A stretch of 64,000 bases of DNA from Clostridium acetobutylicum ATCC 824 (GTDB lineage: Bacteria > Bacillota > Clostridia > Clostridiales > Clostridiaceae): the NCBI RefSeq assembly GCF_000008765.1, contig NC_003030.1, positions 3,072,001 through 3,136,000 of the forward strand. Direction: 5' to 3'. The translations under genes were made by a program, and so were the position numbers. Below, piece after piece: positions 47,141 to 55,613 of this stretch (the first letter of the stretch is position 1; each line of letters starts with the position of its first letter). The notes under the pieces are model-generated. The model made no database searches. It worked only from the letters and a program-made list of their open reading frames with translations, and was not told where the DNA came from.

Positions 47141-47974
47141 CTATTTAATCACATCATTTAAAATTTCATCATACTCACTGCTGTTATATATGTACTCTTC
47201 TGCAGTACCATTTTCTAAATTTTCAACTAAATCCAAATCTATAGGCATTTCACATATTAGTGGAAGTCCAAGATATTCCGACTGCTCTTTAGCTGATTTT
47301 TTGCTAAAGACACGCATTTTATCTCCACACTTATTGCACACTATATAGGACATGTTCTCAACAACTCCAAGCATATTCACTTTCATCTTTTGAGCCATTG
47401 TAACTACCTTTTTTACTATCATTGATACCATATCCTGTGGTGTTGACACTATTATCATTCCACTTAAAGGAATATTCTGCATTACAGTAAGCGCAACATC
47501 GCCTGTACCTGGTGGCATATCTATAATAAGATAATCTAGTTCTCCCCATTCAGTATCAGTATACATTTGATTTAAAACATTATTTACTACTGGACCTCTC
47601 CATATAACTGGTTGATCTTCGCTTTCAATCATTAAATTAAGAGAAATTACCTTTATTCCTTGCTTAGTTTCAACAGGAACAAATTTAACATCCTCGCTTC
47701 CCTTTTTCTGCACTATTAAACTTCTTTTATCGCTTATTCCAAGTATTCTAGGCATAGATGGTCCTGTTATGTCTCCATCAAGAACTCCTACCTTATATCC
47801 TTTTTTTCTTAATTTCACAGCAAGTATTCCAGTAACAGTAGATTTTCCTACTCCACCTTTTCCGCTTATGACTCCTATTATATTCTTTATATTACCGTAT
47901 TTACAATTTATACTTGAACAGCTGCTCTCACTGCTGCAGTTACTTTTACTAGGACAACTATCACATTTACTCAT
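47141..47974 (-). CDS. Mrp/NBP35-family P-loop ATPase, iron-sulfur carrier
   Basis: A 277-residue cytoplasmic ATPase thought to hold and transfer Fe-S clusters. An N-terminal Cys/Ser-rich leader (CDSCPSKSNC, then CSSINCKYG, about 4-26) precedes the deviant Walker A GVISGKGGVGKSTV (about 35-48). DYLIIDMPPGTGD (about 145) is the Walker B region, and CNKCGDKMRVF (about 213) supplies the CxxC used for cluster binding. The extra N-terminal Cys cluster resembles NBP35-like members. TTAGGAGG precedes the ATG. It stands alone. Confidence 0.9.
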   Translation of the reverse strand: MSKCDSCPSKSNCSSESSCSSINCKYGNIKNIIGVISGKGGVGKSTVTGILAVKLRKKGYKVGVLDGDITGPSMPRILGISDKRSLIVQKKGSEDVKFVPVETKQGIKVISLNLMIESEDQPVIWRGPVVNNVLNQMYTDTEWGELDYLIIDMPPGTGDVALTVMQNIPLSGMIIVSTPQDMVSMIVKKVVTMAQKMKVNMLGVVENMSYIVCNKCGDKMRVFSKKSAKEQSEYLGLPLICEMPIDLDLVENLENGTAEEYIYNSSEYDEILNDVIK

Positions 47975-48027
47975 AATTTTCCTCCTAATTTTATAAATCT
48001 TCTATTTAAGATTCTCATCTCATATAT

Positions 48028-48882
48028 TTAAAAATCACTAGGCTTATTTTCCTGTACTGATATATTCCAATAGTCTTTATTATATTTTCCTATCATGTAA
48101 TACTTCTTTTGCTCCATAGTCTTTTTATTATAAAATGTAGCTACACACTTATATACCTTTTGATCATACCCTTCTGTATTAAGGTTTAAAGTAACATCCT
48201 TATTACTATCATCTTCAGTACTTTCTATAACTGAAACACCTGAAGGAAGTTCTTTTTTAAAATCCTCCAAATCAGTTGATGATATAAACTTCGCTGCCTC
48301 AACATCGTTATCAATTTCTACTCCTATATTACTGTTCTTACTATAAGTAATATATTTATTAATAGCATTCAAGGCCATTTTATAATACACTTGATCAAAA
48401 TCCACAAGCGTTCTTGTCCCATCTATTTCCCAAAAGTTCTTAATTATATCACTATCAATTCTATTAGAAACTATATAGCTTTTATTGCCACTATAAAAGT
48501 TTCCTCCAGACTTTTTATCAATTCCCGCTACATAATTAAATACAGCATAAACCTTCTTATCATTTTTATATAATTGGAAGGTATAGTCTGGCCTCAAGGA
48601 TGATTTGCTCTTTGCAGGCTTTCCAGTAGAAAGCATATCATATATTTCATTAATTACATTTGCATCTGTAACCACAAACCTAAAACCATTGTCTCTAGTA
48701 CTTTGTATAACTATCTTGCTTATTTTCCCTTGTCTTATATATTCAAAATCCTTATTTTTAAAACCTAATTTAACCTTAACTTTACTAACACTATCACCTA
48801 TACTTTGGCAACCAGTAAAAGTAATCATGCTAAAAATCATAATTGAAATTAAAAAAAAGCCTAAAAGCCTCCTATGCTTCAA
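48028..48882 (-). CDS. Lipoprotein of unknown function
   Basis: A 284-residue exported lipoprotein: positively charged start (KHRRLL), a hydrophobic core and the lipobox FTGC, giving a lipid-modified Cys at about residue 25. The mature part is rich in charged residues and beta-prone, without a motif I recognise. The gene starts at TTG with AGGGGGAA upstream. It lies between the membrane protein at 48956 and the Mrp ATPase; the 70-bp gaps give no proof of co-transcription. Confidence 0.82.
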   Translation of the reverse strand: MKHRRLLGFFLISIMIFSMITFTGCQSIGDSVSKVKVKLGFKNKDFEYIRQGKISKIVIQSTRDNGFRFVVTDANVINEIYDMLSTGKPAKSKSSLRPDYTFQLYKNDKKVYAVFNYVAGIDKKSGGNFYSGNKSYIVSNRIDSDIIKNFWEIDGTRTLVDFDQVYYKMALNAINKYITYSKNSNIGVEIDNDVEAAKFISSTDLEDFKKELPSGVSVIESTEDDSNKDVTLNLNTEGYDQKVYKCVATFYNKKTMEQKKYYMIGKYNKDYWNISVQENKPSDF

Positions 48883-48955
48883 CTGAATTCCCCCTAATTG
48901 AAGTTACTTAATTTGTATATATATTTCGTTTATTGCTGTTTAAAATTCTAATAAA

Positions 48956-49621
48956 TTACCTAAATAAAAAAGAAGAAGTTGTTTGACTTCTCCTATTATA
49001 ATACTTAAACTGACTTTTATCAATTAAATTTACACTCTTTTCATATTTTAATGTCTCAACTATTGCTTTAAAAATCGGCTGCATACTGTTTTTATACTTA
49101 TCTTGGTCTACATAAAAAGCAAATCGTACAAAGTTCTTTCCAGTTTTTATAAAATATTCATTTGCAACATAGCTTTTTTCATCTTTATCTTTAATTATAT
49201 ATTTAACAAAATAGCCATTTCCTATATTCGTATTTAAAGTCACTATGTTATAATTTTCAACCACATTCTGCTGCATACTAGCCTCTTTACTGTTATTCAA
49301 AAATGTTTTTAAATCCTTTTGTATCTTCCAAACCTCTACAAAACCATTTATTCCAGAAGCTTTATCACTAAAATTATTATGATATAATATTTCGCTACCA
49401 TCAAATTTCTCTGTTTCAGTTACCCACTTTTCCGGGAGCATATAATTTAGATTTATATCATTTATTTTATATTCCTTTAGCTGTCCCAAATTACTCTGTA
49501 TATAGGCAGTAGATCTTATCTTATCATTAAAATTATTTCCTATTCCAAATAATACGAGCATAAGTCCAACCACTATTATTATAGCCCCTAGTTTCTTACC
49601 GTCTACTAATATAAATTTCAT
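48956..49621 (-). CDS. Membrane-anchored protein, unknown function (PsbP-like pattern)
   Basis: A 221-residue protein with one N-terminal membrane segment (GAIIIVVGLMLVLFGIG, about 11-27) and an extracytoplasmic domain. That domain has the pattern YMLPEKWV, then GFVEVW, then NEYFIKTGKNFVRFAFYV, reminiscent of PsbP-like domains in clostridial proteins; I hold this only as a resemblance. The ATG at 49621 is chosen (AGGTGATAG before it); the longer frame to 49642 has no site. It is only 32 bp after the Lys/Glu-rich protein and is probably co-transcribed with it. Confidence 0.72.
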   Translation of the reverse strand: MKFILVDGKKLGAIIIVVGLMLVLFGIGNNFNDKIRSTAYIQSNLGQLKEYKINDINLNYMLPEKWVTETEKFDGSEILYHNNFSDKASGINGFVEVWKIQKDLKTFLNNSKEASMQQNVVENYNIVTLNTNIGNGYFVKYIIKDKDEKSYVANEYFIKTGKNFVRFAFYVDQDKYKNSMQPIFKAIVETLKYEKSVNLIDKSQFKYYNRRSQTTSSFLFR

Positions 49622-49653
49622 ACTATCACCTGCGAATTTCAAATATACTTTTG

Positions 49654-51129
49654 TTATAATTTACTCTTAGGCACGGCTATAATTGAGTTTTTGAAATCAT
49701 AAAACATAAGCCAGTATCCAAGTGAACCCTCTTCTTCTTCACCATTTACAAGAGGAATCCATGAAACAAAGCCTGTTCTACCATCAAAAGGCTGTTCTCT
49801 TTTTCTGCGTGTTCCTGGAACAGCATATACTATATACTTCATATTGCCTTCTTTATCATATTTATATCCCATTAAATAGTGTCCATATTTTTGGATATAT
49901 GGATAATACATGAGCATTGGATAATATATTACAGTATACCTATTGTAACTTTGACAATCAAGCATATTTTGTGGATATTCAGCTGAAACTTTATACCATT
50001 TACAGTTCTTCACATCTGGAAAAGCTTCTCCTAAATCTTCAAGTCCATCAGTAAGTCCCCTAAAGAAATGTCCTATCTTTCCTCTTGGAAATTCATCAAA
50101 ATCTTCTTGTTTATCTTGATTATCTTCATTTTCGTCTCTTGTATCCTCTGTATTCTCGTATGAGTAATATCCTATTTCATTTTGATTATTATTATCTAAT
50201 CTTTCTTCTTTATCTTCAGCCTCAACCTTTACCTCTTCTACATCTACTTCTTCAACCTTTACCTCTTCTAACTCCGGCTTTTCTTCTACTGGATCTTCTT
50301 CTGCTTTTACTTCTGCTTTTACTTCTGCTTTTACTTCTTCTTTTCTAGATTCCTCTTTAGTTTCTTCTTTTTTCTTTACTTCAATTTTTTCTTTCACTAC
50401 CTCAGTCTCTTTTTTTTCTTCTACCCTAGGCTCTTTCTTATCCACATTAGTTTCTTCTTTTTCTAACTTCGGATCTTCTTTCTTTGTATTTACTTCTTTT
50501 TTTTCTTCTATCTCATGATTATTCTTTTCCTCTATATTCTTCTTTTCTTTTTCAATCTTCTCTTCATACTTATCAAATATATTTCTATTTAAATTCTCTT
50601 TCTTATCTGTTGTTGATTCTTCCTTAGTCTCGACTTTCTTATCCTGTTTTTTTACTGGTTTAACTTCTTCTCTTTTAACCTGAGGAGCTTCCTCCTTCAT
50701 TTCAACTACAGGATATGATTTCCATGAATCTGACACATCAGAAGCATTGAATCCGCTCATTACAACAATAATGTTGTCCTCTATAAACTGAGAAATAGAT
50801 GCACCTACAACTCTATCTACAGCTATACCGCTTCCTGCTACATCACTTTCCTCGAACTCTCTGCTTATTTCTGACCTTCCATATTCATCTATGTTAATTT
50901 TGCCTAGATTAATTATTTTTTTTGTATCCTTCTTATTACAAACCAAAAGCATATTATACGGTTTAGATACCTTTTTCAGATTCTGAACATAAAAGGATAT
51001 TTTACATTTGCCATTTTTTATTTCTATTTTAGCATAACCTGTAGGAAGCTTATCAGAAGATAATCCATATCCCTTTTCATTCTCTTGAAGAATTATGAAA
51101 CTTCTACTATAATTCCTTTTCTGGCTCAA
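49654..51129 (-). CDS. Protein with long Lys/Glu-rich low-complexity linker, unknown
   Basis: A 491-residue cytoplasmic-looking protein in three parts. Residues about 1-145 are a folded beta-rich domain (RSFIILQENEKGYG, then YNMLLVCNKKD). Residues about 145-340 are a Lys/Glu-dominated segment with short internal repeats such as EVKAEVKAEVKAE, probably a coiled coil or disordered spacer. Residues about 345-491 are an aromatic-rich domain (NCKWYKV, YYPMLMYYPYIQKYGHYLMGYKYD, given here as two parts of one stretch) ending SLGYWLMFYDF. I do not recognise the family for certain; similar plans occur in clostridial proteins of unknown function. Starts at TTG with GGGAGGA. Confidence 0.75.
   Translation of the reverse strand: MSQKRNYSRSFIILQENEKGYGLSSDKLPTGYAKIEIKNGKCKISFYVQNLKKVSKPYNMLLVCNKKDTKKIINLGKINIDEYGRSEISREFEESDVAGSGIAVDRVVGASISQFIEDNIIVVMSGFNASDVSDSWKSYPVVEMKEEAPQVKREEVKPVKKQDKKVETKEESTTDKKENLNRNIFDKYEEKIEKEKKNIEEKNNHEIEEKKEVNTKKEDPKLEKEETNVDKKEPRVEEKKETEVVKEKIEVKKKEETKEESRKEEVKAEVKAEVKAEEDPVEEKPELEEVKVEEVDVEEVKVEAEDKEERLDNNNQNEIGYYSYENTEDTRDENEDNQDKQEDFDEFPRGKIGHFFRGLTDGLEDLGEAFPDVKNCKWYKVSAEYPQNMLDCQSYNRYTVIYYPMLMYYPYIQKYGHYLMGYKYDKEGNMKYIVYAVPGTRRKREQPFDGRTGFVSWIPLVNGEEEEGSLGYWLMFYDFKNSIIAVPKSKL
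50303..50338 (-). repeat. Tandem 12-bp repeat in coding sequence
   Basis: Three perfect copies of GCTTTTACTTCT (plus strand) encode the EVKA repeats of the Lys/Glu-rich segment. Such in-frame repeats can expand or contract without a frameshift. Confidence 0.85.
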
Positions 51130-51194
51130 CTTAGTGTCCTCCCATTAAATTTATTTAATATAATATATGAGAGGATTTTTAAAAAAATGAATAA

Positions 51195-52028
51195 TTATCT
51201 GTATATTTCGTCTGACAATTTTCCGAACTCTTCTATAGAAAGTGTTTCTCCACGCCTTTTAGAATCAATGCCAGCTGCCTCAAATGCCTTCTCTAAATCT
51301 TCACTGGATAGCTTGAGACCTTTCATTGCATTCCACAATGTTTTTCTTCTCATATTAAAAGCGCTTCTTATTACATTAAAAAATAATTTCTCATCCTTAA
51401 CCTGAACTCTAGGCTTTTCAAGTTTATCTAATCTTATAACAAGAGAATCTACCTTAGGCTGTGGTATAAAACATGAAGGTTTAACAACTCTTACAACCTT
51501 AACATCACAATAATATTGGACAAGTAATGTTAGTGCACCATAATCTTTTGTACTAGGCTTTGCTGCAATTCTATCTCCAACTTCTTTTTGAATCATTATT
51601 GTAAGAGATTTAAAATTATATCCTTCATTGAGAAGCTTTGATATTATAGGTGTAGTTACATAATAAGGAAGATTAGCAACTAATTTTACAGATTGCTCCT
51701 CACCTATTATGTTATTAAAATCAACCTTTAACGCATCATTATGTATCAGTGTAAAATTATCATATTCTTTCATCTCGTTAGTTATTATAGGTATTAAACT
51801 TTCATCAAGCTCTATAGCACAAACCTTTTTGGCTTTTTCTAAAAGTCTTCGTGTAAGTGTTCCTACACCTGGTCCTATTTCTATAATAAAATCATCTTTT
51901 TGTATTTCTGCATTTTCAACTATATCATCCAATACAGTATTATCAGTTAAAAAGTTTTGACCTAATCTTTTAGAAAATCTAAAATTATATTTTTCAACTA
52001 TTTGTCTTGTATTAAATTCCTTCATCAT
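51195..52028 (-). CDS. ksgA: 16S rRNA dimethyladenosine transferase KsgA
   Basis: A 277-residue SAM-dependent enzyme that dimethylates two adjacent adenines near the 3' end of 16S rRNA during small-subunit maturation. Motifs are [12 protein letters not shown] (about 18), the SAM-binding [15 protein letters not shown] (about 48-62) and the catalytic [10 protein letters not shown] (about 120). I use the ATG at 52028, 5 nt after AGGAG; the frame to 52058 runs into rnmV. It overlaps rnmV by 17 nt, so the two are translationally coupled, a conserved order in Firmicutes. Confidence 0.96.
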   Translation of the reverse strand: MMKEFNTRQIVEKYNFRFSKRLGQNFLTDNTVLDDIVENAEIQKDDFIIEIGPGVGTLTRRLLEKAKKVCAIELDESLIPIITNEMKEYDNFTLIHNDALKVDFNNIIGEEQSVKLVANLPYYVTTPIISKLLNEGYNFKSLTIMIQKEVGDRIAAKPSTKDYGALTLLVQYYCDVKVVRVVKPSCFIPQPKVDSLVIRLDKLEKPRVQVKDEKLFFNVIRSAFNMRRKTLWNAMKGLKLSSEDLEKAFEAAGIDSKRRGETLSIEEFGKLSDEIYR

Positions 52029-52569
52029 AATATCTCCTATTAACTGTATTAACGGCATTTATAAGTTCCTCTTTTGATATGCCAAAGTTATTTAATCTAG
52101 ATAGAAATTGTGCACCATTTGAATAACCTATTCCAAGCTCATTTCCAACTAAATCCCTTCTTTTTTTAGCTTCCGAATTTCCGACTAATTTAAAGAATAA
52201 CATATCTTCAATGGTAAACTCATATGTCTTTTTCTGAGTTTCACATTTAGCATTATTAAGTGCTCGTATTATAGATTCCGGAGAAGCATTTTCAACTCCT
52301 ATATCTCCGTTCTTTGTACCTTCACTTTGAGATATGCGCGCATGTTTTATACCTTTAACCCTTTTACTTATTATACTTCTAATTTTCTCTCCAGCAAAAT
52401 CTGGATCGGTTAAAACAATAACTCCCCTTCGCTTCTGCGCTTCTTTTATTTTACTTATAATTTTAGAATTTATACCAAAACCACCTACCGCAATCATTTC
52501 TGCATCTACAGCCCTTTTTACAGCAGTTATATCATCTCTTCCTTCAACAACAATTACTTCCTTAATCAT
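52012..52569 (-). CDS. rnmV: Ribonuclease M5
   Basis: A 185-residue Toprim nuclease that makes the final cuts maturing 5S rRNA. The Toprim Glu is in [16 protein letters not shown] (about 4-19), and the DxD is in [14 protein letters not shown] (about 52-65). The C-terminus has the conserved [18 protein letters not shown]. No clear ribosome binding site precedes the ATG. It lies directly ahead of ksgA and after yabE, the usual tatD-yabE-rnmV-ksgA order of Firmicutes. Confidence 0.95.
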   Translation of the reverse strand: MIKEVIVVEGRDDITAVKRAVDAEMIAVGGFGINSKIISKIKEAQKRRGVIVLTDPDFAGEKIRSIISKRVKGIKHARISQSEGTKNGDIGVENASPESIIRALNNAKCETQKKTYEFTIEDMLFFKLVGNSEAKKRRDLVGNELGIGYSNGAQFLSRLNNFGISKEELINAVNTVNRRYYDEGI

Positions 52570-52722
52570 ATATGTACAAGAAAACCACTACCAAATATAT
52601 ACTATTTTAAAGTTTTCTCTTTCTCCTTTCTTTTTTAAAATATGTAAGATTGAACTTTCCTATAATTAATTATACTATAGTGTTTTAATGGCAACAATTA
52701 ATTTATACATTAACTTAATAGC

Positions 52723-52748
52723 AAAAAAATTAGGAGCCTAAGCTCCTT
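52723..52748 (-). terminator. Terminator after yabE
   Basis: AGGAGC pairs with GCTCCT around a 4-nt loop, directly after the yabE stop and followed by AATTTTTTTG on this strand. It separates yabE from rnmV-ksgA. Confidence 0.85.
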
Positions 52749-53814
52749 ATTTAAGTATATAAACTGTAACATTTTTTGCTCCCCAGTCGTAACATTCTCT
52801 TTCACTTGTAAAAAACAAGTCCAATCTGTTACCCTTTATAGCTCCACCTGTATCCTCTGCAACGCCATAACCATAACCGGGAACATACAATTTTGTGCCA
52901 AGCGGAATAACCGTGGGATCTACTGCAATTGAACTATAACCATCAGAATCTCTTTTAACTTTCGTACCTGATGCTGTTATACCAAAACTGAAATCATCAG
53001 TATATGCAGTTGCAAGCACCTGAAGGGACTTTTTATAAAGCACGCGTCCACCTCTGTCTGGCTTTAATACTCCCAAAGTTCCAACCTTAAAAACTTGTTT
53101 TGTTGGTTCTTTCTTTATAACTTCTCCTACTATCTCTTTTGATACAGCTTTTCCATCTTCATAAACTATCTTTGTGAAAACTTCTTTTTCACCAGCTTGC
53201 CCTTGCTGGATAACCTGTTTTTCATCATTTCCCATACTATCATCTGAGATAACCTCAGTAGGAAAATCAACCTGCTGATTCTCCTTTGTTATCTGGGAAT
53301 TAACCCTGGTAATCGAAATTTTCATATTCTTTTTGATTGCTGCATTTCTTGAAATATTTACCTTATCCACTTTACTAAGTGGAATTTTTTCCGCTTTAAG
53401 CATTTTACTTACTGTTTCCTCCGAAGATTTAACTCTTCGTACTTTTCCATCTACCGCAACTTCAACGCTTATTGCTTTTTTTATATATATTTTGTCTCCA
53501 TTTTTCAAGTTAGTGTCTAATGCTGGTTGAATCTTATCCTTTGGTCCTACCAGTATGTTATTCTTACTTAAAATACTTCCTTCATTACTCTTATAGGTAA
53601 TAATTTTTGATGTTTTTCCATCAATATTAACTGTAATATTCTTCTTCATTGAACTAATTATAGTAAAAATCACTGCAACCATTAATATGACTGCCAATAA
53701 AGATGCGGCTAATACCTTAGGACCAGTTGAAAAGTAAGTTCTAAATTTTGATTTGAAGTTGCTCTTGTTTAAATCTAACTTAAGCTCAAACTTACTTTTC
53801 AGCGCTTCTAACAT
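52747..53814 (-). CDS. yabE: YabE-like cell-wall protein with DUF348, G5 and 3D domains
   Basis: A 355-residue exported or membrane-anchored protein related to resuscitation factors. One membrane segment (VLAASLLAVILMVAVIFTI, about 33-51) is followed by two DUF348-like units (VNIDGKTSKIITYKSNEGSIL and VAVDGKVRRVKSSEETVSKML, each cited as a start), a G5 domain (EVFTKIVYEDGKAVSKEIVGE) and a C-terminal 3D domain. The 3D acidic residues lie in ATAYTDDF, IAVDPTVIPLG and RLDLFF. The 3D domain suggests lytic activity on peptidoglycan. I use the ATG at 53814 after GGGGGGAGG; the longer frame is not supported. Confidence 0.9.
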   Translation of the reverse strand: MLEALKSKFELKLDLNKSNFKSKFRTYFSTGPKVLAASLLAVILMVAVIFTIISSMKKNITVNIDGKTSKIITYKSNEGSILSKNNILVGPKDKIQPALDTNLKNGDKIYIKKAISVEVAVDGKVRRVKSSEETVSKMLKAEKIPLSKVDKVNISRNAAIKKNMKISITRVNSQITKENQQVDFPTEVISDDSMGNDEKQVIQQGQAGEKEVFTKIVYEDGKAVSKEIVGEVIKKEPTKQVFKVGTLGVLKPDRGGRVLYKKSLQVLATAYTDDFSFGITASGTKVKRDSDGYSSIAVDPTVIPLGTKLYVPGYGYGVAEDTGGAIKGNRLDLFFTSERECYDWGAKNVTVYILK

Positions 53815-53850
53815 AATAATACCTCCCCCCAAAAGGCAAAAGTCTTTAAC

Positions 53851-53880
53851 ATTATAACAACAATTTTGTAATAATGTCAA
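53851..53880 (-). promoter_or_regulatory. yabE promoter
   Basis: Consensus TTGACA, 18 nt and consensus TATAAT, about 37 bp before the ATG. Confidence 0.85.
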
Positions 53881-54002
53881 ATTTTCAAGCCCAAGTAACC
53901 TAAAATCAGTATATGCCATTTAAGCATTTATAAGAAAATTATATATATAATAGCGTTTGATTTACTGATTTTCGTTTGTGAGATAGTATTATATTATTAA
54001 TA

Positions 54003-54035
54003 TATGAAAAGTTATACTCTTTAGAAGTATAACTT
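54003..54035 (-). terminator. Terminator of tatD
   Basis: AAGTTATACT pairs with AGTATAACTT around a 7-nt loop, followed by TTCATAT on this strand, 93 bp after the tatD stop. Confidence 0.65.
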
Positions 54036-54128
54036 ATTCATTCTCATATAAAAGTTATAATTATTCATAAAATTCTTTATGTTCAACTCACTGTTACAAG
54101 TAATTTATGTTTTAATTGTACACCATAA

Positions 54129-54890
54129 TTATACATTAAGCAACTTTCTGACATTAGAAGCAGTTTGTTCTTTTACATTTATTGGTAAAATGCTCTTTAT
54201 ATCTGCTATTTTCTCTACTATATACTCAATATACTCTGATCTATTCCTTTTTCCTCTATTAGGAACCGGTGCCATGTAAGGACAATCAGTCTCTACAAGT
54301 ATTTTATCTAGTGGAATCTCTCTCACCACTTTAACTACTTTTTTTGCATTTTTAAAAGTAACTACTCCAGTAAAACCAAGGTAATATCCAAGTTTTAGGC
54401 ATTCTTTAGCAAACTCCACGCTTCCAGAAAAGCAATGAATTTCACCTTTAACCTTTGGAAACTGCTTTATTATATCTAAAGTATCACCATGAGCATCCCT
54501 ATCATGAATAATTACAGGTAAATTAAGTTTTTCTGCTAGTTCCATCTGTTTTATAAATACTTTCTTTTGAACCTCTCTAGGTGGATTTTCATCATAATAA
54601 TAATCTAATCCTATCTCACCTATTGCTTTAACCTTGCTACTCTTAGTCAATGCTTCTATTTCTTTTAATGTATTTTCATCAAATTTATCTGCATATTCAG
54701 GATGTATACCAACTGCCGCATAAAAAAAATCATATTTTTCTGCTAGTTCAACAGACTTTAGTGTTCCTTCCATAGATGAACCACAGTTTAATACTCCTAT
54801 TACTCCATTACTTTTAAGTTCATTTATAACTTTATCTCTATCCTCATTAAATTCATCATCATCATAATGTGCATGAGCATCAAATATCAT
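54129..54890 (-). CDS. tatD: TatD-family metal-dependent deoxyribonuclease
   Basis: A 253-residue amidohydrolase-fold nuclease (3'-5' exonuclease in characterised TatD proteins). Metal ligands are visible: HxH in FDAHAHYDD near residue 5, Glu in AIGEIGLDYYYD (about 93), His in VIIHDRDAHGD (about 128), His in EIHCFSGS (about 153) and Asp in LVETDCPYMAP (about 203). AAGGAGAG precedes the ATG. It stands ahead of yabE-rnmV-ksgA, as is common in Firmicutes. Confidence 0.95.
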   Translation of the reverse strand: MIFDAHAHYDDDEFNEDRDKVINELKSNGVIGVLNCGSSMEGTLKSVELAEKYDFFYAAVGIHPEYADKFDENTLKEIEALTKSSKVKAIGEIGLDYYYDENPPREVQKKVFIKQMELAEKLNLPVIIHDRDAHGDTLDIIKQFPKVKGEIHCFSGSVEFAKECLKLGYYLGFTGVVTFKNAKKVVKVVREIPLDKILVETDCPYMAPVPNRGKRNRSEYIEYIVEKIADIKSILPINVKEQTASNVRKLLNV

Positions 54891-55358
54891 TTTAAAACTC
54901 TCCTTTATTAATTATTTATAGTAAGTTAATATATTTCCTATATAGTCTTTTTAATTAAAAACCAAATTTATTCATTATAGTAAGTTAAATTTATGAGCAT
55001 TTCATACATAAGTTCCGTGTATTTTGAAATACTATAAAATGTAGAAAACATAATACTTTAATATTATATCACCAGCTATATTTTTTTCTATAGTAACATT
55101 TAATGGTATAAACCAGTTATTATGGTCATGGGCATTCAATCCGTACCAAATATCATTATTTACCGGTAATTATGGTTATGATTTTGTATCCATTCATAAT
55201 AATTCTATTTTTCTTTATTTTTCTGTGCATTTCGTTATTTTATAGTACTTAATAATAATTTGCACAAAAACGCTGAATATTAGTATTATTTAGTGATATA
55301 CTATTAAGTGGGTGAAGTAAAGTATTTCATCTTATATTCAATTTACGGAGGTTTTTTT
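54891..55358. other. Divergent intergenic region tatD / cold-shock gene
   Basis: 468 bp with repeated AGTAAGTTAA near 54917 and 54980 and a CATAATTACCGG-like palindromic patch near 55163-55176, otherwise AT-rich. The cold-shock gene has a long leader (about 95 nt after the promoter at 55260-55289), as is common for cold-shock mRNAs. No gene is seen. Confidence 0.5.
55260..55289 (+). promoter_or_regulatory. Promoter of the cold-shock gene
   Basis: TTGCAC, 18 nt and TATTAT. A second -10 candidate, TGATATACT, lies 12 nt downstream. Confidence 0.5.
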
Positions 55359-55556
55359 ATGTTAGGAACAGTTAAATGGTTTAATTCTCAGAAAGGATAT
55401 GGTTTCATAACTACCCAAGAAGGTAACGATGTATTCGTTCACTATTCAGGTATCAAAGATAATGGCTTTAAGACTTTAGAAGAAGGTCAGGAAGTTGAAT
55501 TTGATTTAACTGAAGGTCAAAAGGGCGAGCAAGCAGTTAATGTTGTAAAACATTAA
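55359..55556 (+). CDS. Cold-shock protein, CspA family
   Basis: A 65-residue single-domain RNA/DNA-binding OB-fold protein. RNP1 is KGYGFITT (about 13-20) and RNP2 is VFVHYSGI (about 26-33); the start [11 protein letters not shown] is canonical. It would melt RNA structure as an RNA chaperone. The ATG at 55359 follows GGAGG; the longer upstream frame is leader sequence. Single gene with a long leader and its own terminator. Confidence 0.96.
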   Translation: MLGTVKWFNSQKGYGFITTQEGNDVFVHYSGIKDNGFKTLEEGQEVEFDLTEGQKGEQAVNVVKH

Positions 55557-55582
55557 GCCTTTCACATAAATTAAATTAAAAA

Positions 55583-55613
55583 AATAATCCTCATATGAGG
55601 ATTATTTTTTTAT
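55583..55613. terminator. Bidirectional terminator between cold-shock gene and metG
   Basis: AATAATCCTC pairs with GAGGATTATT around 4 nt with T runs on both strands. It reaches into the metG stop codon region at 55610. Confidence 0.9.

Larger units (their letters stand above)
53815..54128. other. Intergenic region tatD / yabE
   Basis: 314 bp on the leftward strand: first the tatD terminator (54003-54035), then AT-rich sequence with no conserved leader I recognise, then the yabE promoter (53851-53880). Confidence 0.6.

Noticed and set aside
50085-50348. Plus-strand Leu-rich frame opposite the Lys/Glu-rich gene
   Set aside because: It is the antisense of GAA/AAA-rich codons (TTC/TTT and CTT), has no ribosome binding site and no family resemblance.
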